Below are positions 1 to 11,027 of a stretch of 64,000 nucleotides of DNA, piece by piece (position 1 is the stretch's first letter; each line of letters opens with the position of its first letter). The position numbers and the translations under genes are program-made. A model generated the notes under the pieces. The model saw nothing but the letters and a program-made list of their open reading frames with translations. It was not told where the DNA came from and did no database searches. This DNA comes from Methylococcales symbiont of Hymedesmia sp. n. MRB-2018 (GTDB taxonomy: Bacteria > Pseudomonadota > Gammaproteobacteria > Methylococcales > Methylomonadaceae), in assembly GCA_003666385.1 (NCBI GenBank), contig QPIN01000062.1, forward strand, positions 62,001 to 126,000, read 5' to 3'.

Positions 1-36
1 AAACGAACAAAGTAAAGAAGGAACCGAGGAATCAAA

Positions 37-2838
37 ATGAGTGATAAAACAGTTAAAGAATTAGCGGAAATGGTGAAAATTCCTTTGGATCGCTTTATAG
101 AGCAACTAAAGGAAGCTGGTGTGAACGCTTTGGAACCTGACGATCTTATTGAAGATGATGAGAGAATTAAATTATTATCTCATTTGCGTAAAAGACATGG
201 TAAAAGCGAAACGGAAGAACAAGAGGCACCTAAGAAAATAACGTTAAAGAGACGTAAAGTAACAGAGCTTAAGCAATCTACAGCACCCGGTGTAGCAACA
301 AAAACAGTGAACATTGAGGTGCGTAAAAAGAAGACGTATATCAAACGTAGTGATACAGAAAAAAGCGAAGAGCAAAAAGAAATTGAACGTGCTAAAAAAG
401 CCTTAGAAGAACAGAAGCAACAAATTGCCTCTGAGGAAGAAGATCGTAAAAAGCACGAGGAGAGTATCAGAGAAACGCAAGAAGAAATAAAACGTAAAGA
501 CGCTGTAGAAATAGAAACAGCCGAAAAGGAAGCGATTAAAGTAAAACAGGATATTGCAACAGAACTAACAAAAGAAGTTGTAACAGATCCTAAGCAAAGT
601 GATGGCAACAAAGAAAATATTTCAACGAATAAAAAAGATGACTCAGTAGAGCTAAAAGCGGTTGCTGATGAAGTGAATAATAAAGAAAAAGATATTGCAA
701 CAGCAGAACCTCAGCTTTCAGAAAAAGAACAGAAAGCAAAAAAACTAGAAACAGAAAAGAAAGCACGGTTAGAAGTATCTATAGAAAGAAATGCAGCGAA
801 AGTAAGAAAACAGGCGGAAGCTAAAAAACAGCAAACTTTGCACAAAAAAAAACAAGCAGCATCTGCTGTAGCCAATAGAAATAAAGGAACTGTTTCAGAT
901 AAGCTCGCTACTCCTGCACAAAAAAGAGGACTTGCTCCAGGGAGAGGGCAAGCTATGCCAACAGGTGCAAACAGGAAAGCAAAAAGTAAAAAAGGGAAGC
1001 AAAAAAGAATTCAATTAGCCACTGAGGTGGACGCTAAACATCAGTTTGAAAAACCAGTAGAGGCAATTGTGCATGATGTGATTATTCCTGAAACAGTGGT
1101 CGTTGCGGAATTAGCACAAAAAATGAACATTAAAGCTGGTGAAGTGATCAAGGAATTAATGAAACTAGGCGTCATGGCAACCATTAACCAAATTATTGAT
1201 CAAGAAACAGCGGTTATTTTAGTTGAAGAAATGGGGCATAACCCTGTTCTACAAAGTGATGATAATCTTGAGCAAGAAATGTTGGCTGATATTGTTGATC
1301 TGAAAGAGGCTGATGGCCGTGAAACATCACCTAGAGCACCTATTGTTACTATTATGGGGCATGTCGATCATGGTAAAACATCATTACTGGATTACATCCG
1401 TAAGACTCGTGTAGCATCGGGTGAAGCTGGAGGTATTACCCAGCATATTGGTGCTTACCAAGTTAAAACTGATCATGGCAATGTAACTTTTCTTGATACG
1501 CCTGGACATGCTGCTTTTACAGCCATGCGTGCGCGAGGTGCAGAAGTTACCGATATTGTTATTGTTGTTGTCGCTGCTGATAATGGTGTGATGCCTCAAA
1601 CTAAAGAAGCTGTTGAGCATGCAAGGGCGGCAGGTGTGCCTTTAATTGTAGCTATCAATAAAATGGATAAGCCTGGAGCTGATCCAGATAAAGTGATGCA
1701 AGAAATGTCGGCTTTGGAAGTGGTTTCTGAAGAATGGGGTGGAGATACTCAATTTCTAAGAGTGTCTGCTAAATCAGGGGAAGGCATTGATAAATTAATT
1801 GAAGCATTGATTTTACAAACTGAAATTCTGGAATTACAAGCACCTGTAGAAGGTGCCGCTTCTGGTTTTGTCATAGAATCCAGATTAGATAGAGGACGCG
1901 GTGCTGTGGCCACTATTCTGGTGCAGAAAGGTACCTTGGAGAAAGGCCAAATTGTCTTATGCGGGCATGAGTATGGTCGAATCAGAGCCATGTTTGATGA
2001 AAATGGTAAAGCAATTTCTACTGCTGGGCCGTCGGCACCCGTAGAAATTTTAGGGCTCTCTGGAACGCCTGAAGCAGGTGATGAATTTGTTTTTGCACAA
2101 AATGAAAAAGCGGCAAAAGAATTGGCCGAGCATAGAGAGGAGAGGAAACGATCATTCAAACATGCGAGACAACAAGCGTCTAAATTGGATGAAGTATTCT
2201 CCAGAATGGCAGCGGGTAATACTTCTACATTAAACCTTGTGCTTAAAACAGATGTACAGGGTAGTTTGGAAGCATTAAGAGAATCATTGATTAAATTATC
2301 GAATGATGAAGTAACCGTTAAATGTGTTTATGGTGGCGTAGGGGGTATTAATGAAGGTGACGCTAATCTTGCTTTAGCTTCGGGTGCTATTTTGATGGGT
2401 TTTAATGTAAGAGCCGATGCAACTGCGCGTAAATTAATTCAAGAAAAAGATATTGATTTACATTATTACAGCATTATTTATGAAGCGATAGATGAAGTTA
2501 AAAGAGCCATAAACGGTATGCTGGCACCAGAAATACAGGAAAAAATTGTAGGTCTTGCCGAAGTACGTGATGTCTTTAAATCTCCAAAACTGGGTGCTAT
2601 TGCAGGGTGCATGGTCATTGACGGCTTTGTTAAACGTAATTTACCGATCAGAGTGTTACGCGATAATATAGTGATTTATGAAGGTCAGTTAGAGTCGTTG
2701 CGTCGTTTTAAAGATGATGTCAATGCAGTTAAAATGGGTATGGAATGTGGTATCGGAGTGAAGAATTACAACGATATCAAAAATAGTGACCAAATCGAAG
2801 TATTCGAACGTGTTGAAGTGAAACAAGTTGTGGAATAA
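37..2838 (+). CDS. infB: Translation initiation factor IF-2
   Basis: 933 aa; G-domain motifs [30 protein letters not shown]2_N region; followed by rbfA. Confidence 0.98.
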   Translation: MSDKTVKELAEMVKIPLDRFIEQLKEAGVNALEPDDLIEDDERIKLLSHLRKRHGKSETEEQEAPKKITLKRRKVTELKQSTAPGVATKTVNIEVRKKKTYIKRSDTEKSEEQKEIERAKKALEEQKQQIASEEEDRKKHEESIRETQEEIKRKDAVEIETAEKEAIKVKQDIATELTKEVVTDPKQSDGNKENISTNKKDDSVELKAVADEVNNKEKDIATAEPQLSEKEQKAKKLETEKKARLEVSIERNAAKVRKQAEAKKQQTLHKKKQAASAVANRNKGTVSDKLATPAQKRGLAPGRGQAMPTGANRKAKSKKGKQKRIQLATEVDAKHQFEKPVEAIVHDVIIPETVVVAELAQKMNIKAGEVIKELMKLGVMATINQIIDQETAVILVEEMGHNPVLQSDDNLEQEMLADIVDLKEADGRETSPRAPIVTIMGHVDHGKTSLLDYIRKTRVASGEAGGITQHIGAYQVKTDHGNVTFLDTPGHAAFTAMRARGAEVTDIVIVVVAADNGVMPQTKEAVEHARAAGVPLIVAINKMDKPGADPDKVMQEMSALEVVSEEWGGDTQFLRVSAKSGEGIDKLIEALILQTEILELQAPVEGAASGFVIESRLDRGRGAVATILVQKGTLEKGQIVLCGHEYGRIRAMFDENGKAISTAGPSAPVEILGLSGTPEAGDEFVFAQNEKAAKELAEHREERKRSFKHARQQASKLDEVFSRMAAGNTSTLNLVLKTDVQGSLEALRESLIKLSNDEVTVKCVYGGVGGINEGDANLALASGAILMGFNVRADATARKLIQEKDIDLHYYSIIYEAIDEVKRAINGMLAPEIQEKIVGLAEVRDVFKSPKLGAIAGCMVIDGFVKRNLPIRVLRDNIVIYEGQLESLRRFKDDVNAVKMGMECGIGVKNYNDIKNSDQIEVFERVEVKQVVE

Positions 2839-3179
2839 TGGCTAACGAGTATGGGCGTAGTGAACGTGTCTCTTCGCAAATGCAAAAGGAATTGGCTTAT
2901 GTTTTACAACGGGGAACCCATGATCCTCGCTTAGGCTTTATAACAATCAATGAAGTGCTTGTCTCCAAAGATCTTGCTGTAGCTAAAATATATATTACTG
3001 TGTTAAATAGTGATCAGCAAAGCAAGCAGGAGAATGTTAGGGTATTGAATGAATTAGCACCTAGCATACGTCATCAAGTTGCAAAAAGAATGCGCTTAAG
3101 ACATATTTCAGAATTCAGGTTTTATTATGATGATTCCTTTGATACGGGAATGAGAATAGCCGAGCTACTTGATGAATAA
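2838..3179 (+). CDS. rbfA: Ribosome-binding factor A
   Basis: 113 aa RbfA-like (RVSSQMQKELAYVLQR...DPRLGFITINEV); overlaps the infB stop. Confidence 0.96.
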   Translation: MANEYGRSERVSSQMQKELAYVLQRGTHDPRLGFITINEVLVSKDLAVAKIYITVLNSDQQSKQENVRVLNELAPSIRHQVAKRMRLRHISEFRFYYDDSFDTGMRIAELLDE

Positions 3180-3195
3180 ATAGACGGAGTTATTG

Positions 3196-3431
3196 TTGTC
3201 GAAAAGAAAATACAGAGGTAATATCCGTGGCATTAAACTGCTGGATAAAACGATTAGACGTGTCATCCAATCAAGCTTTATAGGAAGCGAGACGAGTATT
3301 TAATGCCAATAAAGCAAACCATATAGAAAGGTTTAGACCCTATGGCAACAGCCTTATTGCCTTTATGTTTTGGTGAGGTGACTAAGGTATTAGCGATGAT
3401 GCTGGATGATAATAAACATTATCAAAACGCC
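3196..3431 (+). pseudogene. truB: truB N-terminal remnant (tRNA pseudouridine-55 synthase), frameshifted
   Basis: Reading across frames gives SKRKYRGNIRGIKLLDK, then VSSNQAL, EARRVFNANKA and ATALLPLCFGEVTKVLAMMLDDNKHYQ, matching the TruB N-terminus; no intact ORF; position between rbfA and rpsO is where truB normally lies. Confidence 0.85.
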
Positions 3432-3504
3432 AAAAAACCAATGTATCATTCAGACAACACCAATTAGCCGATTATAATGCTTACACTCTATTTGGCATAG
3501 ACCC

Positions 3505-4419
3505 ATGAAAATTTTAAAAAAATTATGTTTTTTTGTAAATATTTTGTCAGCAAAAATTATTCCTCAAAAGTCAAAAGTGTTGCTTCATATTTTTGGAAAA
3601 AAACTATCCAATAAACCTTCAAAAGAAAAACAGAGCTACTTGTTTTATTATGGTGCCTGGCAGAAAGCAGGTATTTCTCATTTAACCTCTAATTTATCAC
3701 ATTCCATAAGAGAGAGTATTGTGCTCGGCAGAACATTGGTAATAACCAAACCAGTGTTAAACCCAAAACATAATAATGTGATTGTCATAAACACTTCATG
3801 GCACAAATATTACGATATGCAAACCACTTTACAAAAAGCAGGTGGCAGTTATATAGACTATGAATATTTCATCAAAAAACAATTTGCTAAAGATGAAGTA
3901 TTATTAGCAGGTGGCAGACAAAATATCAGTAAAGCACAAAACCAGCGTTACAAAGTCATTATTAGAAAAGTTCAAGGAGTAGGTCTATTTAGAAAAGATC
4001 TGTACCCAGTGCCACCTATGACTATTGAAAAATATTATAGCAAAATTATTGTTTGTGAAGCGCAAAAGGTATTAGAGAAATTACCTCAAGATTATTGTGC
4101 TATCCATATTCGCCGTGGTGATTTCCTGCAAATATATCCCAAACTGAAACAGCAAACATCGCCACTAGGGATACTCAAGATATTAAAAAAATACAACTCT
4201 AAGAAACTCCCCGTTTTTCTAATGACTAATGAACCTGATAAAGAATTTTACAAAAATTTAGCATCCGAATTTCAAATTTATTACTATTACCATTTTGATA
4301 ATCTTTCACAACTCAGCCAACAAAAAGATAATTACCAGTTATTCTGTGTAGAAAAATTTATTTTTCAAAGAGCAGCCATCCAAATCGATAAAAAACTAAT
4401 CATGCAAGAGCCTCACTAA
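3505..4419 (+). CDS. Fucosyltransferase-like glycosyltransferase (HxRRGD motif, GT11-like)
   Basis: 304 aa intact ORF; motif CAIHIRRGDF typical of alpha-1,2/O-fucosyltransferase-like folds. Confidence 0.6.
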   Translation: MKILKKLCFFVNILSAKIIPQKSKVLLHIFGKKLSNKPSKEKQSYLFYYGAWQKAGISHLTSNLSHSIRESIVLGRTLVITKPVLNPKHNNVIVINTSWHKYYDMQTTLQKAGGSYIDYEYFIKKQFAKDEVLLAGGRQNISKAQNQRYKVIIRKVQGVGLFRKDLYPVPPMTIEKYYSKIIVCEAQKVLEKLPQDYCAIHIRRGDFLQIYPKLKQQTSPLGILKILKKYNSKKLPVFLMTNEPDKEFYKNLASEFQIYYYYHFDNLSQLSQQKDNYQLFCVEKFIFQRAAIQIDKKLIMQEPH

Positions 4420-4507
4420 ATATGTTTAAATGTGCTAAATTTATTTATATACAGATGCAAAAACCCCAGCAATAGTTAGCAATACTGTGTTGATTTTTTT
4501 ACAAAAA

Positions 4508-4685
4508 GATACTCAAGAGCAATTACAACAAATGAATATTGACGAGTTGAATGGTGCATTGCTCAATGTGGATAAACCTCTACTTCTCATGGCATGGTGA
4601 GAATGTATAGTAAACAAGCTTTTTTAGGTTTAAGTGAATTACTATTAGATGGTAGACTAGTGCGAAAAAAATATTTAATCTGGAT
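4508..4685 (+). pseudogene. truB: truB C-terminal remnant
   Basis: Translates in pieces as TQEQLQQMNIDELNGALLNVDKPL and FLGLSELLLDGRLVRKKYLI, matching the TruB C-terminal region (FxGxGEL-xxGRxxPRRLV); stops interrupt the frame. Confidence 0.75.
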
Positions 4686-4841
4686 AGAGGTCCCCTCAAG
4701 TATTCAGAGTATGAAGTCTGTGTTTAACTAATTTGTTAGTTGATACAACAAACATAGTATTCTACGCCCTATTGTGGAAGCTATGTCATCATGTAAGCCA
4801 GTGTCTTGGTTTATTAATTTAATTAATCTATAGGGATTAAA

Positions 4842-5111
4842 ATGCCATTTACAGCAGAACAGAAAAAAACAGTTGTTGAAGAATATCGTTTATCTGATAC
4901 GGATACTGGTTCACCCGAAGTGCAAGTTGCCTTATTAACGGCACACATTTCACATTTAACACCACATTTTGCAGAACATAAAAAAGATAACCACTCTCGA
5001 CGTGGTTTGTTGCGTATGGTAAATCAGCGTCGTAAATTGCTGGATTACTTGAAAAAGAAAGATGTGGCCCGTTACCGTTCATTAATTGAGCGTTTGGGAC
5101 TGCGTAAGTAA
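4842..5111 (+). CDS. rpsO: 30S ribosomal protein S15
   Basis: 89 aa; canonical S15 ([54 protein letters not shown]). Confidence 0.99.
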   Translation: MPFTAEQKKTVVEEYRLSDTDTGSPEVQVALLTAHISHLTPHFAEHKKDNHSRRGLLRMVNQRRKLLDYLKKKDVARYRSLIERLGLRK

Positions 5112-5115
5112 TAAG

Positions 5116-5156
5116 AAATAAGGTACTTAATTTAAGATTATGCACCTTATTTTTTG
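5116..5156 (+). terminator. Putative Rho-independent terminator after rpsO
   Basis: aaataaggt...accttatttttt stem followed by a T-run. Confidence 0.6.
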
Positions 5157-5167
5157 TTAGAATAATT

Positions 5168-5309
5168 GTAACTACTCAGCGTACTCCGTAACTGCTTAGA
5201 TTGCCCTCTCTTTTGTTCAAGAGCAAGGCGAAAGCGCGGAGTTTACAGGTGTAAATGCGCACTTTCAACGCGGCTATTGGACAAAATAGAGGGTAAACTG
5301 AGTAGTTAC
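5168..5309. repeat. MITE-like repeat family A, full-length copy
   Basis: 142 bp with terminal inverted repeats gtaactactcag/ctgagtagttac; flanked both sides by gaataatt (5160-5167 and 5310-5317); related copies at 24873, 27645, 54187 and 41707. Confidence 0.85.
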
Positions 5310-5358
5310 GAATAATTTTCAAATATGAAGACATAGGGTCTTCATATTTATAACCTTA

Positions 5359-5498
5359 GAGACCTCGGCATAACTCTGGACGGATAAAAAAAGTAATAGA
5401 ATTTTTCAGGTTTTAGTCAAAATACAAGTGTAATAGTGAGCTATTGCGCGTTATTTTGGCTGACCTTTTTTATCCGTTCAGAGTTATGCTGAGTTCTC
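5359..5498 (+). repeat. MITE-like repeat family B, copy 1
   Basis: About 140 bp with TIRs gagacctcggcataactc/gagttatgctgagttctc; near-identical to 29348-29488 and 46801-46941. Confidence 0.87.
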
Positions 5499-5520
5499 CT
5501 TAATGTTAAGGACTTAAATA

Positions 5521-7602
5521 GTGACTCCTATCAGGAAAGAATTTAAATACGGCGATCATCTTGTAACTATGGAAACAGGAGAAATTGCTCGTCAGACCAG
5601 TGGTACAGTATTAATTGATGTTGAAGGAACTTCAATATTAGTGGCTGTTGTCGGTAAAAAAGAATCAAAAGGGGGTGACTTTTTCCCTTTAACCGTAAAC
5701 TATCAAGAAAAAGCTTACGCTGCGGGTAAAATACCTGGCGGATTCTTTAAGCGTGAAGGTCGCCCGACAGAAAAAGAAACGTTAATTTGTCGCTTAATAG
5801 ACAGACCTATTCGTCCTTTATTTCCTGATGGATATACTAATGAAGTACAAATTATTGCAACCGTTATTTCATTAAACCCGGAGATTGATACACAAATCCC
5901 AGCATTGATTGGTGCTTCTGCTGCATTAGCTATATCTGGTTTACCTTTTAATGGCCCGATTGCTGCGGCTTGTGTTGGCTATAAAGATGGTGAATACCTA
6001 TTAAATCCAAATGCTACAGAGATAAAAGAGTCTCAGTTAGAATTGGTTGTTGCCGGTACAGATCAAGCTGTATTGATGGTTGAGTCAGAAGCGGATTTAT
6101 TATCTGAAGAAGTCATGCTAGATGCGGTATTGTTTGGTCACGAGCAAATGCAATGCGCAATTACGGCTATCAAAGAATTTGCTGCGGAAGTTGCAACACC
6201 TGCAATGGAATGGACTGCACCAGAAACAGATGAAACTTTGTCTGCTTTAGTTAAAGCAGAACTTGAGTCAGGTATTAAAGCCGCTTATAAAATTGCTAAA
6301 AAATTAGATAGACAAGATACTTTGTCTGATTTGAGAACAGCTTGTGTAGAAAAGTTAAACGCTGATGAACAATATGCAGAAAGCGATATCAGAGACATTA
6401 TTGAGCATCTAGAAAAAACAATTGTTCGTAACTCAATTTTAGAAGAAAAAGTACGGATTGATGGTCGTAACCTTGATACAGTAAGACCTATCAGCGTTAA
6501 AACAGGTTTATTAAAAAGAACACATGGTTCTGCGTTGTTTACTAGAGGCGAGACGCAAGCAATTGTAGTCGCAACTTTAGGCACAGAACGTGATGCACAA
6601 ATTATTGATGCACTCGCTGGCGAATATAAAGAACCATTTATGTTGCATTACAATTTCCCTCCATATTGTGTGGGTGAAACGGGTTTCGTAGGTTCTCCAA
6701 AACGTCGTGAAATAGGACATGGTCGTTTAGCTAAACGTGGTATTGCAGCGGTAGTACCTAGCTTAGAAGAATTTCCCTATGTGATTCGTATTGTTTCTGA
6801 AATCACTGAGTCAAATGGCTCAAGTTCTATGGCTTCGGTTTGTGGTAGTAGTCTTGCCTTAATGGATGCTGGTGTACCGCTTAAAGCACCCGTTGCAGGT
6901 ATTGCTATGGGCTTAATCAAAGAAGGCGATGAGTTCGCTGTACTTTCTGATATTTTAGGTGATGAAGATCATTTAGGGGATATGGATTTTAAAGTGGCTG
7001 GTTCTGAAAATGGAATCACAGCTTTACAAATGGATATCAAGATTGACGGCATTACCGCTGAAATTATGAGAGCCGCTTTGGAACAAGCTAAACAAGGTCG
7101 ATTGTTTATCTTAAGTGAAATGAACAAGTCATTATCTTCAACACGCGAAAAAATGTCAGATTTTGCTCCTCGTATTATTACTATTAAAATTGATCCTAGC
7201 AAAATTCGCGAAGTGATTGGTAAAGGTGGTGCAACTATTCGTGGTATTACTGAACAAACGGGGGCTAGCATTGATTTAACTGATGATGGTATTGTGAAAA
7301 TTGCCTCAGTTGATAGAGCGGCAGGTGAAGAAGCTAAGCGTATTGTTGAAGAAATTACCGCTGAAGTTGAAGTCGGTAAAATCTACGAAGGTAAAGTTGC
7401 CAGATTGATGGACTTTGGTGCTTTTGTAACCATATTACCTGGTAAAGATGGCTTGGTTCATATTTCTCAGATTTCAGAAGAACGTGTTGAAAAAGTCAGT
7501 GATAAATTATCTGAAGGTGACGTAGTTAAAGTCAAAGTGCTTGAAATTGATCGTCAAGGTCGCGTGAGATTGAGTATAAAAGAAGTGGGTAAAGAAGACT
7601 AA
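5521..7602 (+). CDS. pnp: Polyribonucleotide nucleotidyltransferase (PNPase)
   Basis: 693 aa; two RNase PH domains, KH ([20 protein letters not shown]) and S1 domains; GTG start. Confidence 0.98.
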   Translation: MTPIRKEFKYGDHLVTMETGEIARQTSGTVLIDVEGTSILVAVVGKKESKGGDFFPLTVNYQEKAYAAGKIPGGFFKREGRPTEKETLICRLIDRPIRPLFPDGYTNEVQIIATVISLNPEIDTQIPALIGASAALAISGLPFNGPIAAACVGYKDGEYLLNPNATEIKESQLELVVAGTDQAVLMVESEADLLSEEVMLDAVLFGHEQMQCAITAIKEFAAEVATPAMEWTAPETDETLSALVKAELESGIKAAYKIAKKLDRQDTLSDLRTACVEKLNADEQYAESDIRDIIEHLEKTIVRNSILEEKVRIDGRNLDTVRPISVKTGLLKRTHGSALFTRGETQAIVVATLGTERDAQIIDALAGEYKEPFMLHYNFPPYCVGETGFVGSPKRREIGHGRLAKRGIAAVVPSLEEFPYVIRIVSEITESNGSSSMASVCGSSLALMDAGVPLKAPVAGIAMGLIKEGDEFAVLSDILGDEDHLGDMDFKVAGSENGITALQMDIKIDGITAEIMRAALEQAKQGRLFILSEMNKSLSSTREKMSDFAPRIITIKIDPSKIREVIGKGGATIRGITEQTGASIDLTDDGIVKIASVDRAAGEEAKRIVEEITAEVEVGKIYEGKVARLMDFGAFVTILPGKDGLVHISQISEERVEKVSDKLSEGDVVKVKVLEIDRQGRVRLSIKEVGKED

Positions 7603-7618
7603 GTTCTTTTTACCAACA

Positions 7619-7647
7619 TAAAAAAAGGCCGCAAGGCCTTTTTTTAT
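7619..7647 (+). terminator. Rho-independent terminator after pnp
   Basis: aaaaaaaaggccgcaaggccttttttta. Confidence 0.9.
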
Positions 7648-7762
7648 GTTCGAAGAAAAATGGAAGCGATTTTGTAATATCAATCGCCTCCGATTTTTCA
7701 TTACTGTGAATACTTTTGAAACGATTTTTACAAATCACCTTAGCTGAAATGAGTGGTTCAAT

Positions 7763-8419
7763 ATGTTTTCAAAACAAGTTTTTAATCAAGAGTGTAAAGC
7801 CTGTACCAGACTAGATAATTTCTTATGTGAAGTTAAACAAAAACACCCTGATTACCATGCGCGCCCTGTAGCGCCTTTTGGAGATTGCAATGCGCAACTT
7901 TTAATCGTGGGGTTAGCGCCTGGTATGCACGGGGCAAATGCAACGGGTCGGCCATTTACGGGTGATTATGCGGGACTACTTTTGTATGAAGCATTATTTG
8001 AATTTGGCTATAGTAATAAAAAATATTCTGAAGCATTAGATGATGGGCTAATATTAAAAAACTGTAGGATAACAAATGCTGTCAAATGTTTACCACCACA
8101 AAATAGGCCAACAGGAACAGAAATTAATAGCTGTAATTATTTTCTAGCTGAAGAAATAAAAATACTTCCACAGAATGCAGTGATTATGGCTTTAGGCACT
8201 ATTGCTCATCAAGCCGTATTAAAAGCCTACGGATTAAAACTAAATACCGCTAAATTTGGGCACAACAAACAACATCAATTGCCAGATGGTAGAGTACTGG
8301 TGAGTTCATATCATTGTAGTCGTTACAATGTACAAACTAAACGATTAACGAGAGAGATGTTTGCAGATGTTTTTAAAACGATAGCTAGTTTAATGAGTGG
8401 CGAGTTCAACAGCTCGTAA
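7763..8419 (+). CDS. Uracil-DNA glycosylase family protein (family 5-like)
   Basis: 218 aa; GLAPGMHGANATGRPFTGDYAG motif, N-terminal Cys cluster CKAC, late SSYHCSRYNVQT motif. Confidence 0.85.
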   Translation: MFSKQVFNQECKACTRLDNFLCEVKQKHPDYHARPVAPFGDCNAQLLIVGLAPGMHGANATGRPFTGDYAGLLLYEALFEFGYSNKKYSEALDDGLILKNCRITNAVKCLPPQNRPTGTEINSCNYFLAEEIKILPQNAVIMALGTIAHQAVLKAYGLKLNTAKFGHNKQHQLPDGRVLVSSYHCSRYNVQTKRLTREMFADVFKTIASLMSGEFNSS

Positions 8420-8493
8420 GTGAAAATTTTTGGAGAGTGTCGCAGATGACACAGTAAATTAAAAAAACAAACAGTGCAGTACAAATCGTTTGA

Positions 8494-9219
8494 TCATTGC
8501 CATTGTGTTATATCATTTATTTTTGAAAATGGTATTAGGCTGAATTCAAATTTATCTGTCGTTTTTAATACCACAGCACAGATGTCTTCATCATTTAGTT
8601 TGACATCAATGATTGACCAATCTTCTGGCTGCCCATAAGCAAGAGGAATACTTATAAAACCAGATTGCTTATTTGAGTCAACTACACATTGATTTAAACC
8701 TAGTGCAATACCGCGCCCTACGGCTTTGACAAAGGCTTCTTTCCTAACCCAAAACCAGTAAAACATATATGTTTGTTGCCCTACAGCCAAGGATGACCAA
8801 AAATTCGACTCTATTTCTGAAAAACACTTTTTGACTATGCCCGACATATTTTTTCTATCTTTGCATAATTCAATATCTATGCCTAATTCATCAATATTAC
8901 TGACCGCAATGACAAACTTATTTTCCTTGTGTGACAAATTAAAATAAATATCACAATCCTGTTTAATATATGGCTTTCCATATTCTGTATGCTCAAGAAC
9001 AAGTGTTTGAGGGTCAATTTGCAAATAGACCGCTAAAATCCTCTTCAACCTAGCTCTGGTTTTTATGAATTTTTTTTGTAATAACTGCTGTGTAAAAGTA
9101 TCTGCTTTCTCTCTTTCCTGTGTATTGAGATATGAACAATAATATTCATCGCTATAAGGTTCATCTTCCTTAGCCAATAAAATATCGCCATACCATACAT
9201 CAACAAATTTAGAAGTCAT
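8494..9219 (-). CDS. 4'-phosphopantetheinyl transferase (Sfp-type)
   Basis: 241 aa; FNLSHKEN, IDELGIDIE and WVRKEAFVKAVGRGI motifs. Confidence 0.9.
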   Translation of the reverse strand: MTSKFVDVWYGDILLAKEDEPYSDEYYCSYLNTQEREKADTFTQQLLQKKFIKTRARLKRILAVYLQIDPQTLVLEHTEYGKPYIKQDCDIYFNLSHKENKFVIAVSNIDELGIDIELCKDRKNMSGIVKKCFSEIESNFWSSLAVGQQTYMFYWFWVRKEAFVKAVGRGIALGLNQCVVDSNKQSGFISIPLAYGQPEDWSIIDVKLNDEDICAVVLKTTDKFEFSLIPFSKINDITQWQ

Positions 9220-9320
9220 GGGAATACTAGAGTAATACGTAATATTATTTAAGAGAGAATATGTTCATATTTGTATTCCAAGTACTCATTTCAGTAGTAG
9301 TACTATACTTAGGTACTTAC

Positions 9321-10991
9321 TTATCGAACCAGTGCAGTACCTTCACCCCTCGGGTCTGAAACAGCTGAATAGCTATTATCTGTTTTATTAAACTGTACCG
9401 CTTGCATATTGCCATAACGATATCGAACTTCTTTTAATTGATGTCCTAACGAAGTCAGACCGTGTACTTCGTACTCTGTTAATCCGCCCTTTTCATACTG
9501 AATTAAATCAGGAATATATTGATGATGAAATCTAGGCTCCCAAAGCCATGACTCTGGGCTATTCCCTTTGGCAAAATCCAGTATGGCTAATAACACCATA
9601 GAAATTATTCGACTACCACCCGGCGTACCTAATACGGCCACTCTATCAGCATCCTCAATAAAGGTCGGCGACATGCTAGAGAGCATTCTTTTGCCTGGTT
9701 CTATGGCATTTGCCACCCCACCAACCAAGCCATAACCATTCATTTCCCCAACTTTGCTGACAAAGTCATCCATTTCATTATTTAATAAAACCCCTGTGCC
9801 CGTAGCTATAAAACCAGAACCAAAAGGATAATTCACACTCAAGGTTGCAGCAACTCTATTACCTTTACTGTCTATAATTGAAAAATGTGTGGTGTTTTTA
9901 CCTCTACTTTTTGCTGCTACGGAAGCTGACAAATAATCACTCGGGGTTGCTTTATCCATTCTTATAGAAGCTCTTAAGCCAGCCGCATAATCTTTATTAA
10001 GTAACTGTTTGACTGGTACTTTAACAAAATCATTGTCCCCCAAATATAGGGCACGATCATGATATGCTCTACGCAGTGCCTCGCTGATAATATGCTTTCG
10101 CCTGATTACATCAAATTCATCCAGAGGGTATTTTGCTAAAATATTTAAAGCTTCGACTAACACAATACCCCCCGAAGAAGGCAATGCCGCACTGGTTATT
10201 TTTATCCCTTTATAGTCACCTCTAATCGGTTCCCTTTCCACAACCTGATAATTATCTAAATCTTGTTGCGACCAAATACCATCTGCATGACTAACACTCT
10301 CAATTAACTGCTTAGCAACTATTCCAGCATAAAAACCTTTTTTACCAAATTGAGCTATTTGTTTTAATGTATTTGCTAAATCAACTTGTCGTAAAACTGA
10401 TTTGTTATTAGGAACTTTATTGTCGTTGAGAAATATATGCGCTGCCTGAATATTTTTTTTTAATACTTCTAATCTAAAGTTTAATAGCTCTCTATGTCTT
10501 TCACCAATAATAAAGCCATTCTGTGCATAATGAATCGCAGGTTTTAATGATTGGGCGAGTGAAAGCTGACCATATTTTTCTGATAAATGCACTAAAGCAG
10601 CCGGTAAGCCGGGTATTCCAGCAGCTAATACACCATTTTTAGATAGGTCTTTAATAATATCTCCTTGTTTATCAAGAAACATATTGTGACGTGCTGCTAA
10701 AGGTGCTTTTTCTCTACCATCCAACATGGTTTCAAAACCATCACTGGCTCTATGTAATAACCAAAACCCACCACCGCCCAAACCAGAACCAGAAGGCTCA
10801 ACAACAGCTAGAGTAGCACTGATAGCCACCGCAGCATCAAAAGCATTACCCCCTTGCTGTAATATTTCAAAACCTGCTTGGGTTGCCAAAGGATGTGCGG
10901 TTGCAATGGCTGCTTTTGTTTGTTCAGAAGCAAATACATTCACATTTAACAAAAGAACTAAAACAAAATTTATTACACATTTTAAAAACAT
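9321..10991 (-). CDS. ggt: Gamma-glutamyltransferase
   Basis: 556 aa with signal peptide; TTHFSIID processing-site Thr and MSSMSPT motif. Confidence 0.93.
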   Translation of the reverse strand: MFLKCVINFVLVLLLNVNVFASEQTKAAIATAHPLATQAGFEILQQGGNAFDAAVAISATLAVVEPSGSGLGGGGFWLLHRASDGFETMLDGREKAPLAARHNMFLDKQGDIIKDLSKNGVLAAGIPGLPAALVHLSEKYGQLSLAQSLKPAIHYAQNGFIIGERHRELLNFRLEVLKKNIQAAHIFLNDNKVPNNKSVLRQVDLANTLKQIAQFGKKGFYAGIVAKQLIESVSHADGIWSQQDLDNYQVVEREPIRGDYKGIKITSAALPSSGGIVLVEALNILAKYPLDEFDVIRRKHIISEALRRAYHDRALYLGDNDFVKVPVKQLLNKDYAAGLRASIRMDKATPSDYLSASVAAKSRGKNTTHFSIIDSKGNRVAATLSVNYPFGSGFIATGTGVLLNNEMDDFVSKVGEMNGYGLVGGVANAIEPGKRMLSSMSPTFIEDADRVAVLGTPGGSRIISMVLLAILDFAKGNSPESWLWEPRFHHQYIPDLIQYEKGGLTEYEVHGLTSLGHQLKEVRYRYGNMQAVQFNKTDNSYSAVSDPRGEGTALVR

Positions 10992-11027
10992 ATCACTCTC
11001 CTCTGTATTGACGGTTGAAAGTATAAG

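Noticed and set aside
180-611. 143-aa ORF antisense to infB
   Set aside because: Low-complexity Ser/Phe/Leu-rich product from reading the Lys/Glu-rich infB linker backwards; no family resemblance
4849-5145. ORF antisense to rpsO
   Set aside because: Fully overlaps a canonical S15 gene; shadow ORF
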